Source: an uncultured Eubacterium sp. (GTDB lineage Bacteria > Bacillota > Clostridia > Lachnospirales > Lachnospiraceae). Taken from it: DNA of 43,246 nt. The DNA lies in contig CAMEWO010000019.1 in assembly GCA_945946665.1 (NCBI GenBank), positions 1 through 43,246 of the forward strand. The letters run 5' to 3'. Below the pieces are notes generated by a model. The model searched no databases, was not told the DNA's origin, and worked only from the letters and a program-made list of their open reading frames with translations. Both the position numbers and the translations under genes were made by a program. This document shows positions 33,037 through 41,516 of the stretch, piece by piece. Within the stretch, counting starts at the first letter, position 1, and every line of letters begins with the position of its first letter.

Positions 33037-33110
33037 GGCGAGATAGCTCAGTTGGCTAGAGCATACGGTTCATACCCGTAGTGTCGAGGGTTCAAATCCC
33101 CCTCTCGCTA
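33037..33110 (+). tRNA. tRNA-Met(CAT), elongator type
   Basis: GGCGAGA pairs with TCTCGCT, with a G-T first pair. Anticodon stem TACGG/CCGTA holds loop TTCATAC, anticodon CAT. The paired acceptor end and the lack of three G-C pairs in the anticodon stem exclude the initiator. The overall sequence resembles elongator Met tRNA rather than the Ile tRNA with a lysidine-modified CAT. Confidence 0.9.
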
Positions 33111-33117
33111 CTAATTC

Positions 33118-33149
33118 AAAAAGAGAATCCGAAAGGGTTCTCTTTTTTT
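33118..33149 (+). terminator. Terminator of the tRNA-Val/Met operon
   Basis: AAAAAGAGAATCC pairs with GGGTTCTCTTTTT around a GAAA tetraloop and runs into a T tract. Confidence 0.9.
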
Positions 33150-33207
33150 GAATGACTTTTTATAAAACGGGTCAAGTGGTGTATTGTATAATTGGAGGCG
33201 TGGACTC

Positions 33208-33252
33208 ATGTATAGAAAAGATTCCGTTACTGTAAGAGAATGGCAAAACTAA
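33208..33252 (+). CDS. Possible 14-residue peptide or element remnant
   Basis: GGAGG (33194-33198) lies 9 bases before an ATG that opens 14 codons (MYRKDSVTVREWQN) and stops. A rho-independent hairpin overlaps the stop. It could be a leader peptide, or the truncated start of an excisionase-like gene left beside the tRNA locus, since VTVREW-type starts occur in such proteins (from memory). No promoter fits: the TATAAT at 33187-33192 would start transcription after the ribosome site. Confidence 0.3.
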   Translation: MYRKDSVTVREWQN

Positions 33253-33284
33253 CCTGGGTGATTTTCCTCAGGTTTTTTATTTTT
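33251..33284 (+). terminator. Terminator after the mini-ORF
   Basis: AACCTG (33251-33256) pairs with CAGGTT (33269-33274), followed by a T-rich tract. No full gene lies between this and the tRNA operon terminator. Confidence 0.75.
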
Positions 33285-33391
33285 ATGTGACTAAAATTAT
33301 ATAATATGTTATACTTACACGTAATAGGGATTACATTCATATTTATCTCACGGAAGTACATTAAGATAATTTTAATCAGGAGTATATACAT

Positions 33392-35527
33392 ATGAATATT
33401 ACCAATTTAGAGATGACTCAGGCTACAGTTGAGATATTTGGAGCATTTATATGTCTTATGCTGGTTGTAATAATTAATATCAGCCTGCATGAGGGGAAAA
33501 GTTGTAAGCTTTTGAAGTGGATGTTTTTATCCGTTTCGGGAATGTTCATTTTTGAGGCATGTGCCTATATATTCAGGGGAAATGTTGACATATTAAGCCT
33601 GTATATGACAAGGGTAAGTAATTTTGTTGTTTTTATGCTGAATATTGCACTTATAAGTCTGTTTGTGCATTATCTGTATTTCTTTCTTCAGGAAAAAGGG
33701 GTCAAAGCGAATAGAATATATAAGATTATTGTAGACATCTGTGTGCATTTTGCTGTATTAATCCTGTTTGTTAACCAGTTTACAGGATGGATGTATTACT
33801 TTGATGAGAACAACTGCTATCATAGGAATATCGGATGGTATGTATATACTTTGCTTATTCTTGTGTGTATCATAACAAGCAGTCTGATGTGCATAACATA
33901 TCGCAAATCTATTAGGAAAACAACATTTGTATCTCTTCTGCTTTATGCGTATATGCCAGTTATTGCTATTATAATACAGATATTCATATATGGAATATCC
34001 ATTACTAATATTGGAATATTTGCTGCACTTATTATGATGCTCATAACATATCTGAAAGAATGGAGCGGGTTGAAAGAAAGACAGGAGAAGGAAAGGAAAA
34101 CCATAGAGATAGTTGTACTGTTTGTAATTATGGCATTAAGCATGAGCGCATCAGTTGTTTCCTGCATAATTTCTATTGAACGGATTTCTGTTAACAATTC
34201 AGAGAGTAATAGCAAGATTATTGCACATATGGTTGATTCAGGTATTCAGAATGAGTTCTTAAGACCTATTATGGTGTCTGAGACTATGTCAAAAGACTAT
34301 AGCCTGAAGGAATTCATGAAAGAAAGTAATAATAATTCTCCTGAGTCTGTAGAGGAAGAGGTCGCTTCTTATCTTGATTCAATCAGGACAGGATTCGGGT
34401 ATAATATGGTATTTGCTGTATGTGATGCATCCAGGGCATATTATACCTACAATGGCATAAGTAAATTTGTAGATATTGAGAATGATGAACATGATATTTG
34501 GTATAAGAATTATCTAGAAGAAAGAAAACATTATGATCTTGATGTAGACACAGATGAGGCAAATAACTGGGATGTATCAGTATTTGTTAATACAGAGATT
34601 AAAGATGAGAATGGAAGATACCTTGGTGCATGCGGTGTCGGGGTTGAGATGGTTGAGCTACAGGAACTTTTAAGAAACTATGAAGAAACCTATAACCTGA
34701 AGATTGATCTGATAAATGCAGACGGACTTATACAGGTTGATTCAGATGGCCAGCGTATTGAACGTGATTATCTTGATAATACATACCTTAAGAATGTTGG
34801 TTCTAATGAATTTACATACGAGCGTCAGGGACAGACCAGCAGAATGACCAAATATATGAGTGATTTGGACTGGTATCTTGTCATAGAAGATCGTAATCCG
34901 GAAAAGATAAGTGTTATGGAGATTACTATTTCAAGCATTATAATCTTTTTGATAGGTATAATGATGATGGGAATAGTATTTGCCATAATTGGTATCAGGG
35001 AGCGAAAGGCATCAAGAGAAATTGCTGAAAGGCGGAAAACATCTCTGACAGATGACATGACCGGTCTGCTGAACCGCCGCGCATATGAGGAGGACAGTGC
35101 CAGCATAGTTGAGTCTGGTTCTGTAGGTAAAACAACTGTTGTGATGATGGATGTTAATGGACTTAAGGTGGCAAATGATACCTATGGGCACGTTGCAGGA
35201 GATGAACTGATTATTGGGGCAGCCAAGTGCATGCGGACAGCCATGGGAGAATATGGCAAAGTATACAGAATCGGTGGTGATGAATTTGTTGCATTACTTG
35301 AGTGTACAGATGAACAGGTGGAGGATATGATTAATACATTTGAACATATTACAGATACATGGAAGGGTTCATATGAGTTTAGCCTGTCTGTATCAAAGGG
35401 TATTGTGGTGTGCAGACAGTATCCTGACATGGCATTTGAAGACATTAAGAAAATGGCAGACCAGCGTATGTATGATGATAAAGAAGCATACTATAAACGT
35501 ACGGGAAAGACACGCCGCAAGCTGTAA
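33392..35527 (+). CDS. Membrane diguanylate cyclase with 7TM-like and Cache-like sensors
   Basis: 711 residues. About seven hydrophobic helices fill residues 10-225, then a helix at about 232-255. An extracytoplasmic Cache-like region follows (about 265-515; FGYNMVFAVCDASRAYYTYNG, GRYLGACGVGVEM), then a helix at about 522-547. The GGDEF domain has DVNGLKVANDTYGH and an intact RIGGDEF near residue 628, so c-di-GMP synthesis is expected. The inhibitory RxxD site is absent (RTAM at its place). AGGAG precedes the ATG. The signal sensed is unknown. The PilZ protein at 27.5 kb is a possible reader. Confidence 0.88.
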   Translation: MNITNLEMTQATVEIFGAFICLMLVVIINISLHEGKSCKLLKWMFLSVSGMFIFEACAYIFRGNVDILSLYMTRVSNFVVFMLNIALISLFVHYLYFFLQEKGVKANRIYKIIVDICVHFAVLILFVNQFTGWMYYFDENNCYHRNIGWYVYTLLILVCIITSSLMCITYRKSIRKTTFVSLLLYAYMPVIAIIIQIFIYGISITNIGIFAALIMMLITYLKEWSGLKERQEKERKTIEIVVLFVIMALSMSASVVSCIISIERISVNNSESNSKIIAHMVDSGIQNEFLRPIMVSETMSKDYSLKEFMKESNNNSPESVEEEVASYLDSIRTGFGYNMVFAVCDASRAYYTYNGISKFVDIENDEHDIWYKNYLEERKHYDLDVDTDEANNWDVSVFVNTEIKDENGRYLGACGVGVEMVELQELLRNYEETYNLKIDLINADGLIQVDSDGQRIERDYLDNTYLKNVGSNEFTYERQGQTSRMTKYMSDLDWYLVIEDRNPEKISVMEITISSIIIFLIGIMMMGIVFAIIGIRERKASREIAERRKTSLTDDMTGLLNRRAYEEDSASIVESGSVGKTTVVMMDVNGLKVANDTYGHVAGDELIIGAAKCMRTAMGEYGKVYRIGGDEFVALLECTDEQVEDMINTFEHITDTWKGSYEFSLSVSKGIVVCRQYPDMAFEDIKKMADQRMYDDKEAYYKRTGKTRRKL

Positions 35528-35712
35528 ATGCCCACGGTAAGTGAGAAAATAAGGCAAAAATAGGTGGATTTTTTTCATTAAATATCTTATACTTTAATGA
35601 ACTGTAGAACTACGGGAGCTGCGTTGTAACAAGGCAATCCATATATTAAGTCAGTGGCAAAAACGCTTTTAGCACTTACAACATAATATATTGTATGAAA
35701 GGAAATGCGGAT

Positions 35713-36261
35713 ATGAGAGTTGGAATGGGATATGATGTTCACAAGCTGGTAGAAGGCAGGAAACTGATTCTTGGCGGTGTGGATATTCCATATGAGAAAG
35801 GACTTCTGGGACATTCAGATGCAGATGTGCTTCTCCATGCAATAATGGATGCACTGTTGGGGGCAGCGGCTCTGGGAGACATAGGACAGCATTTTCCTGA
35901 CACAGATGATAAATATAAAGGGGCGGACAGCTTAATGCTTCTTAAAGAAGTAGGCAGGATGCTGGACGAGAATAACTACATCATAGAAAACATTGATGCG
36001 ACCATAATTGCCCAGAGACCTAAGATGGCACCTCATATCCCTGATATGAGACAGAATATTGCAGGGACTCTTGGAATAGAATTAAATCAGATTAATGTTA
36101 AGGCTACAACAGAGGAAGGACTTGGATTTACAGGCAGTGGAGAGGGAATATCTGCCCAGGCTGTATGTTCCATATCCTCTGTGGCTAATTATATATATGG
36201 CGAAGCGGATATGAAGAACTGTTGCAATGGCTGCGGCGGATGTGGTTCGAATATAGAATGA
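35713..36261 (+). CDS. ispF: MECDP synthase with Cys-rich tail
   Basis: 182 residues from the ATG at 35713 (AAAGGA about 9 bases upstream); the ATG at 35695 overlaps that site. IspF forms the cyclodiphosphate in the MEP isoprenoid pathway. [12 protein letters not shown] and [21 protein letters not shown] carry the zinc-binding Asp/His residues, and [20 protein letters not shown] is the C-terminal signature. IspF is normally about 155-160 residues; this one continues into [15 protein letters not shown], a Cys-rich tail that may bind metal. Confidence 0.94.
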   Translation: MRVGMGYDVHKLVEGRKLILGGVDIPYEKGLLGHSDADVLLHAIMDALLGAAALGDIGQHFPDTDDKYKGADSLMLLKEVGRMLDENNYIIENIDATIIAQRPKMAPHIPDMRQNIAGTLGIELNQINVKATTEEGLGFTGSGEGISAQAVCSISSVANYIYGEADMKNCCNGCGGCGSNIE

Positions 36262-36276
36262 TTTTTTGGAGCAGTT

Positions 36277-36960
36277 ATGAATTATATTGAATTTGTTAAG
36301 CAGCAAATTGCAGTGATTAAGGAAAGAGATCCTGCAATTAAAACGACTAAAGAGGTTTTTCTTTATCCGAGCTTTAAGGCAATGCTTAAGTACAGAAAAG
36401 CACATAAGCTGTATCTTAAAGGAAAATATTACAAGGCAAGGAAGATTTCCCAGAAGTCAGCCCACAAAACAGGAATAGAGATTCATCCTGGCGCTCAGAT
36501 TGGTGAGGGATTCTTTATTGACCACGGACATGGAGTGGTCATTGGAGAAACAGCTATAATTGGCAATAATGTCACTCTGTATCAGGGGGTTACTCTTGGA
36601 GGTACAGGCAAGGAACAGGGGAAGAGACATCCTACTGTTGGCAACAACGTAATGATAGGAGCAGGTGCCAAGGTTTTAGGCTCAGTGTACATCGGCAACA
36701 ACTGTAAGATTGGAGCTGGTTCTGTAGTCTTAAGTGACGTGCCTGACAATGCTACTGTTGTAGGTGTTCCAGGAAGAATTGTGGTCCTTAATGATAAGAG
36801 AGTGGATATTGACCTGGATCAGGTTCATCTTCCAGATCCGGTTAAATGTGATATTGATGAACTTCGTGGAGAAAACATCTTCCTTAAGGATAGAGTAGAA
36901 ACCCTTGAGGCAGAAATATCAACATTGCACTGTGTTAATAATGGGAGGAAAAAAGAGTGA
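36277..36960 (+). CDS. cysE: Serine O-acetyltransferase
   Basis: 227 residues, the short EpsC/CysE form. It makes O-acetylserine for cysteine synthesis. A helical N-terminal part precedes the left-handed beta-helix of hexapeptide repeats (IEIHPGAQIGEGFFIDHGHGVVIGETAIIG); the catalytic His lies in DHGHG. The C-terminal 45 residues look coiled-coil. GGAG lies before the ATG. The stop overlaps the GTG start of cysS, so synthesis is coupled. Confidence 0.94.
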   Translation: MNYIEFVKQQIAVIKERDPAIKTTKEVFLYPSFKAMLKYRKAHKLYLKGKYYKARKISQKSAHKTGIEIHPGAQIGEGFFIDHGHGVVIGETAIIGNNVTLYQGVTLGGTGKEQGKRHPTVGNNVMIGAGAKVLGSVYIGNNCKIGAGSVVLSDVPDNATVVGVPGRIVVLNDKRVDIDLDQVHLPDPVKCDIDELRGENIFLKDRVETLEAEISTLHCVNNGRKKE

Positions 36961-38375
36961 AAGTATACAATACATTAACCAGAAAAAAAGAAGAATTTGT
37001 TCCATTAGAGGACAACAAAGTTAAAATGTATGTCTGCGGACCTACTGTGTATAATCTTATCCATATCGGTAATGCCCGCCCAATGATTTGCTTCGATACA
37101 GTCAGAAGATATCTGGAGTACAAGGGCTATGACGTTAATTATGTCTCTAATTTTACAGATGTAGACGACAAAATCATCAAGAAAGCAAATGAAGAGGGGG
37201 TTTCTGCTGAGGAAATCTCTACAAGATATATTGCTGAGTGCAAGAAGGATATGGCTGGAATGAATATCAAGCCTGCCACAACCCATCCTCTTGCCACACA
37301 GGAGATTCCGGGCATGATTGATATGATTCAGACCCTGATTGACAAGGGATATGCCTATGAGAAGAATGGAACTGTATATTACAGAACAAGGAAATTCGAA
37401 GGATATGGAAAGCTTTCCAAGAAGAATATTGATGAGCTTGAGGCAGGACACAGAGATGATGCCCATCAGCTGAAGGTTTCAGGTGAAGATGAGAAGGAAG
37501 ACCCACTTGATTTCGTTCTCTGGAAGCCTAAGAAGGAAGGGGAGCCATATTGGGAATCACCATGGAGTGAAGGCCGTCCGGGATGGCATATAGAGTGTTC
37601 TGTAATGTCTAAGAAATATCTTTCAGATGAGATAGATATTCATGCAGGCGGTGAGGATCTTATATTCCCTCACCATGAGAATGAGATTGCCCAGTCAGAG
37701 GCTGCTAATGGCGTTCCATTTTCAAAATACTGGATGCACAATGCATTTCTTAATATTGATAATAAGAAGATGTCCAAGTCTATGGGCAATTTCTTTACAG
37801 TAAGAGAAATCTCTGAAGAATATGACCTTCAGGTATTAAGATTTTTCATGCTGAATGCCCACTACAGAAATCCAATTAATTTCAGCCGCGAGCTTATGGA
37901 ATCTGCAAAGAACAGCCTGGACAGAATCATTACTTCTGTTGACAATCTTAAGCATCTTATTGCAAATGGCAAACAGGGAGATATGACAGAAGAGGAAAAG
38001 GGACTGCTTGATAAGACAAAGGAGTTCTATGATAAGTTTGATAATGCAATGGATGATGATTTCAATACTGCTGATGCCATATCCGCTGTATTTGAACTTG
38101 TAAAATATGTCAACTCTAACAGCAGCAGTGATAATACAACAGCATATCTTACTGCGTTGAAGGAAAAGATTACTACTCTTACTGATGTCTTAGGACTTAT
38201 TGTAGACAAGAAGGAAGAGATGTTAGACAGTGAAATAGATGAACTTATTGCCAGGAGACAGCAGGCGAGAAAGGATAAGAATTTCGCACTGGCTGACCAG
38301 ATAAGAGATGAGCTCCTTTCAAAGGGAATTATTCTTGAAGATACAAGAGAAGGAGTAAGATGGAAGAGAGCATAG
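36957..38375 (+). CDS. cysS: Cysteinyl-tRNA synthetase
   Basis: 472 residues starting with GTG (GTGA overlap with cysE; AGGAGG just upstream). Class I synthetase with CGPTVYNLIHIGNARP (HIGN motif with the zinc-binding Cys) and KMSKS at about residue 270. The zinc ligands include Cys in WHIECSVMS and His in PHHENE. It charges tRNA-Cys. It is next to cysE as in Bacillus, linking cysteine supply and use. Confidence 0.95.
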   Translation: MKVYNTLTRKKEEFVPLEDNKVKMYVCGPTVYNLIHIGNARPMICFDTVRRYLEYKGYDVNYVSNFTDVDDKIIKKANEEGVSAEEISTRYIAECKKDMAGMNIKPATTHPLATQEIPGMIDMIQTLIDKGYAYEKNGTVYYRTRKFEGYGKLSKKNIDELEAGHRDDAHQLKVSGEDEKEDPLDFVLWKPKKEGEPYWESPWSEGRPGWHIECSVMSKKYLSDEIDIHAGGEDLIFPHHENEIAQSEAANGVPFSKYWMHNAFLNIDNKKMSKSMGNFFTVREISEEYDLQVLRFFMLNAHYRNPINFSRELMESAKNSLDRIITSVDNLKHLIANGKQGDMTEEEKGLLDKTKEFYDKFDNAMDDDFNTADAISAVFELVKYVNSNSSSDNTTAYLTALKEKITTLTDVLGLIVDKKEEMLDSEIDELIARRQQARKDKNFALADQIRDELLSKGIILEDTREGVRWKRA

Positions 38376-38866
38376 GATTACTTAAGACACCGGATGAATC
38401 AGGTCCGTGTGAGGCTTTAGATGCCGGCACTGGCAATGGGGATTTAATGGAAGCTGTAATAAAAGGCATGAATTTGCAGGAGACAGACCCAAAACAACTG
38501 TCTCCTCTTGTTCTGGCTTATATTGGCGACTGCGTATATGACCTTGTGATTAAGACATATCTTCTTGATAAGAAGGGAAATATGCCGGTGAACAAGCTTA
38601 ACAGGATGGCAAGCAGTCTTGTTAAAGCAGAAACCCAGTCAAAACTAATCGGTTTTATTGAGGAATCTTTAACAGCTGATGAAGAATCTGTGTATAAAAG
38701 AGGCCGTAACGCCAAATCCTATACATCAGCGAAGAATGCATCCATTGGTGATTACAGGCGGGCAACCGGATTTGAGGCACTGATGGGATACCTTTATCTG
38801 GAAAGACGATATGACCGTATGGTGGAGCTTGTTAAAATGGCTTTGACTGCATTTGGTGAGATTTGA
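38360..38866 (+). CDS. mrnC: Mini-ribonuclease III
   Basis: 168 residues. RNase III catalytic domain without a dsRNA-binding domain. PLVLAYIGDCVYDLVIKTYLL holds the Asp metal ligand, and the second signature lies in DYRRATGFEALMGYLYLERR. It matures 23S rRNA ends in Firmicutes. It overlaps cysS by 16 bases; GGAG lies before the ATG. An N-terminal stretch of about 35 residues precedes the usual start of the domain, so a downstream start is possible. Confidence 0.92.
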   Translation: MEESIGLLKTPDESGPCEALDAGTGNGDLMEAVIKGMNLQETDPKQLSPLVLAYIGDCVYDLVIKTYLLDKKGNMPVNKLNRMASSLVKAETQSKLIGFIEESLTADEESVYKRGRNAKSYTSAKNASIGDYRRATGFEALMGYLYLERRYDRMVELVKMALTAFGEI

Positions 38867-38879
38867 ATTGGAGGATAAA

Positions 38880-39620
38880 TTGGATAATAAAGAATTTACG
38901 ATAGAAGGGCGCAATGCTGTATTGGAGGCGTTCCGTTCAGGTAAGACCATTGACAAGCTGTTTGTTCTTGCAGGGTGCCAGGATGGGGCGGTTAACAGCA
39001 TAATAAGAGAAGCTAAGAAGCATGATACGATAATTAATTTCGTTGATAAGGAACGTCTTGACCATATATCCAGAACAGGGCATCATCAGGGAGTTATTGC
39101 CCAGGCTGCGGCTTATGAGTATGCTGAAGTGGAGGATATTCTTGATAAAGCAAGAGAAAAGGGAGAAGACCCATTTATATTTGTACTGGATGAGATTGAA
39201 GACCCACATAATCTTGGAGCCATAATCCGTACAGCTAATCTGGTGGGAGCCCATGGTGTCATTATTCCAAAGCACAGGGCAGCAGGACTTACGGCAACAG
39301 TGGCAAAGACCTCTGCGGGAGCTGTTAATTATACACCGGTTGCTAAGGTAACAAATATCGGGAAGACAATCGACGAGCTGAAGAAACAGGGATTGTGGTT
39401 TGTGTGTGCTGACATGGACGGTGAGGTTATGTATGACTGTAATCTTACCGGGTCTATAGGACTTGTTATAGGCAATGAGGGAAGTGGTGTGAGCCGTCTT
39501 GTCCGTGAAAAATGTGATTTTACAGCCGCTATTCCTATGAAGGGTGACATTGATTCCCTTAATGCCTCAGTGGCAGCAGGTGTTCTTGCATATGAAATCC
39601 TGCGCCAGAGGATGAAATAA
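38880..39620 (+). CDS. rlmB: 23S rRNA 2'-O-methyltransferase RlmB (SpoU/TrmH family)
   Basis: 247 residues if the TTG at 38880 is used, which is 5 bases after GGAGG; frames opening at TTG 38853 or GTG 38856 have no ribosome site. The N-terminal L30e-like substrate domain (IEGRNAVLEAFRSG) precedes the SPOUT knot with DEIEDPHNLGAIIRTA (motif 1), LVIGNEGSG (motif 2) and IPMKGDIDSLNASVAAGVLAYE (motif 3). It methylates a guanosine in 23S rRNA. Gene order cysS-mrnC-rlmB is that of Bacillus. Confidence 0.93.
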   Translation: MDNKEFTIEGRNAVLEAFRSGKTIDKLFVLAGCQDGAVNSIIREAKKHDTIINFVDKERLDHISRTGHHQGVIAQAAAYEYAEVEDILDKAREKGEDPFIFVLDEIEDPHNLGAIIRTANLVGAHGVIIPKHRAAGLTATVAKTSAGAVNYTPVAKVTNIGKTIDELKKQGLWFVCADMDGEVMYDCNLTGSIGLVIGNEGSGVSRLVREKCDFTAAIPMKGDIDSLNASVAAGVLAYEILRQRMK

Positions 39621-39696
39621 CGGATATGAAGTAGATGTGAAATAGGAATGAAATGGTTTGAAATAGTCTTTAAATCAGGTTCTGGGAGAATAATCT

Positions 39697-40302
39697 ATGA
39701 ATTATGAAAAATGCAGTGATGAGACATTGATTGATATGTACCGTGTTGGTAATGAGACCGCAATTGAGACTCTTTTTGACCGGTACAAGAATCTTGTGCG
39801 AAAGAAAGCAAAGTCCATGTATATCGCAGGGGGAGATAATGATGATCTTATCCAGGAGGGCATGATTGGACTGTACAAGGCCGCAAGAGGATATGATGAA
39901 AGCAGGGGAACATCCTTTGCCTCATTTGCAAGTCTGTGTATTGACCGCCAGATTATGACTGCTATTACAGCATCTAACAGGGAGAAGAACGTCCCTTTAA
40001 ATAATTATGTTTCATTTGAGACTCCTGCATATAATGATGATAATGAGAATGTATATAAGCTGGCAGATGTTATAACTCCTGATTCTGACCAGAATCCTGA
40101 GTTTATATTTATTGATAAGGAATATGCCAGAACATTTGAGGAAAATCTTGTTGACCAGTTAAGCAGTCTGGAGAGACAGGTTCTTGATTATCACATGGAG
40201 GGTAAGAACTATCACCAGATTGCCGAATTGATGCACAAGTCTCCTAAGTCTATTGATAATGCGCTTCAACGCATAAAAACAAAGGCGATGAAGGTTAAAT
40301 GA
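39697..40302 (+). CDS. sigH: RNA polymerase sigma factor SigH
   Basis: 201 residues. Sigma-70 region 2 (ETLFDRYKNLVRKKAKSMYIAGGDNDDLIQEGMIGLYKAARGYDESRGTSF in segments) is followed by region 4 with an HTH (LSSLERQVLDYHMEGKNYHQIAELM). Position after rlmB matches the sporulation and transition-state sigma factor SigH of Bacillus, although the intervening yacP gene is absent here. It would direct core polymerase to early sporulation or stationary-phase promoters. Its last codons lie in a 25-bp tandem duplication. Confidence 0.86.
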   Translation: MNYEKCSDETLIDMYRVGNETAIETLFDRYKNLVRKKAKSMYIAGGDNDDLIQEGMIGLYKAARGYDESRGTSFASFASLCIDRQIMTAITASNREKNVPLNNYVSFETPAYNDDNENVYKLADVITPDSDQNPEFIFIDKEYARTFEENLVDQLSSLERQVLDYHMEGKNYHQIAELMHKSPKSIDNALQRIKTKAMKVK

Positions 40303-40328
40303 AACAAAGACGATGAAGGTTAAATGAA
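40279..40328 (+). repeat. 25-bp tandem duplication at the end of sigH
   Basis: The unit ACAAAGGCGATGAAGGTTAA (first 20 of 25 bases) at 40279-40303 is repeated at 40304-40328 with a single G-to-A difference. The first copy includes the sigH stop codon, so the protein is not changed. The second copy ends 3 bases before the tRNA-Thr -35 box. Confidence 0.9.
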
Positions 40329-40331
40329 ACC

Positions 40332-40360
40332 TTGACAACTGTCTTTCTATAATATAATAT
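40332..40360 (+). promoter_or_regulatory. tRNA-Thr promoter
   Basis: TTGACA (40332-40337) is followed by overlapping -10 candidates TATAAT (40353-40358, 15-bp spacer) and TAATAT (40355-40360, 17-bp spacer). The tRNA begins 28 bases further on. Confidence 0.8.
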
Positions 40361-40388
40361 ATTCAAGTTGGAACTTTTTAAGTGCCAT

Positions 40389-40461
40389 GCTACTATAGCT
40401 CAGGTGGTAGAGCGCAACATTGGTAATGTTGAGGTCACGGGTCCGACTCCCGTTAGTAGCT
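40389..40461 (+). tRNA. tRNA-Thr(GGT)
   Basis: GCTACTA pairs with TAGTAGC. Anticodon stem CAACA/TGTTG holds loop TTGGTAA, anticodon GGT. The discriminator is T40461. The T loop reads TCCGACT, with C where the nearly universal U55 (pseudouridine) stands. Confidence 0.94.
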
Positions 40462-40474
40462 TGAAGTTGAAAAG

Positions 40475-40514
40475 AAGCAGGTATCCGCATGATTGTGATA
40501 CCTGCTTAATTTTT
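40475..40514 (+). terminator. Terminator after tRNA-Thr
   Basis: AAGCAGGTATC (40475-40485) pairs perfectly with GATACCTGCTT (40497-40507), followed by AATTTTT. Confidence 0.88.
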
Positions 40515-40523
40515 AGGAAAGGC

Positions 40524-40550
40524 CTGGCAAGGGTCGAATGCGCTTGCATA
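40524..40550 (+). repeat. Short dispersed repeat, copy B
   Basis: Partner of 32574-32600. GCAAG and CTTGC could pair around GGTCGAATGCG. It lies 9 bases after the tRNA-Thr terminator and just before the convergent DUF4097 gene. Confidence 0.45.
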
Positions 40551-40558
40551 TAATATTA

Positions 40559-41266
40559 TTAATTCAAAGTGATTTTACCAACATCGCTTCCTATTGTTAT
40601 GTTTCCCTTTGCGGAAGGAACTGTTTTGTTCAGGGAACCCTTGCTTGAACTGCCGCAGTATGTAATTTTGCCTAGGTCGGTGCTTAAGTCTACATTGTAT
40701 TTATCAATGTCCTTCACATCTGTGACTTCAATATTTCCCACGTCAGTCTGGATAGTAAGATTGTTAAATGTAACCTCTGATAATTCTACATTTCCTACAT
40801 CACTTTCAATTGACATGTCATTGATAATACAATCTTCAATAGAAATATTACCTACATCTGAATTAAGGGTGGCAGATGTGATTTCTGCATCCTTTGGAAT
40901 TGTAATCACGATTTCACAAGTTATGTTGTTGGAACCGAAATTCAGGACATTGATGGCGTTCTGTGTTATATTTAATACTCCATTCTCATTGGTGTATGAT
41001 ACAGGGTAATTCTTTATGCTTGTTATTTTACATGAATAGCTGTCTCCTGTTTTGATTTCCAGCTGTGCAACATCAGTATCAACATTGATTCTACTGAATG
41101 CAGGAATGTTCTTCTCATCTATGGAAGTGGTTGTATTGCTGCTGTCTGAGGATATTACTTTCTTTGTAATATATTTCGCAAGTCCCATTCCACGGTACAG
41201 TGTTCCAAATAATATGCAGGCAATAGTTATGACTGTAATTGCTACAAGGTATATATTTCTCTTCAT
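40559..41266 (-). CDS. DUF4097-family beta-helix protein
   Basis: 235 residues. An N-terminal membrane anchor (about residues 5-24) is followed by a repeat-rich region with recurring SDVGNI/TDVGNI blocks (about residues 135-235), the signature of DUF4097 beta-strand repeat proteins. It is probably membrane-anchored with the repeats outside. It is the last gene of a padR-HAAS-DUF4097 unit; this trio recurs in Firmicutes and is linked to envelope stress in some members. GGAGAG lies before the ATG. Confidence 0.85.
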   Translation of the reverse strand: MKRNIYLVAITVITIACILFGTLYRGMGLAKYITKKVISSDSSNTTTSIDEKNIPAFSRINVDTDVAQLEIKTGDSYSCKITSIKNYPVSYTNENGVLNITQNAINVLNFGSNNITCEIVITIPKDAEITSATLNSDVGNISIEDCIINDMSIESDVGNVELSEVTFNNLTIQTDVGNIEVTDVKDIDKYNVDLSTDLGKITYCGSSSKGSLNKTVPSAKGNITIGSDVGKITLN

Positions 41267-41288
41267 ATTCTCTCCAATCTACACATAA

Positions 41289-41516
41289 TTACTTGTGTCC
41301 AAGTGTATTTTCAATAAGAGTGTCAATAATTGCAGCAATAGGCCATATAATCCATGTGATATGCCAGTCAAATGTAAGGAAGCTTATGCACAGGTAAATA
41401 CATGTAATGGTAGGCCAGAATACTGACATGATTGCTGCAACAGTCTTGTTGTCATACACAACCTTGCCGTTAGGAGCATTATAGTAATTGCTTCCACCAG
41501 GGTTGTTGTAGTTATT
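41289..41516 (-). pseudogene. Severed C-terminal part of the HAAS membrane protein
   Basis: Directly after the TAA at 41517-41519 the same frame stays open for 76 codons: [18 protein letters not shown] continues the Asn-rich linker. A two-helix segment follows ([20 protein letters not shown] and [18 protein letters not shown]) ending LGHK and a stop. Such a segment forms the normal C-terminus of these proteins in Lachnospiraceae, as far as I recall. No start codon or ribosome site precedes it. One base change at the TAA (to TAC or TAT, Tyr) would join it to the upstream gene. Confidence 0.75.

Noticed and set aside
33187-33192. TATAAT as the promoter of the mini-ORF
   Set aside because: Transcription would begin after the GGAGG ribosome site at 33194-33198, and no -35 box is found at proper distance.
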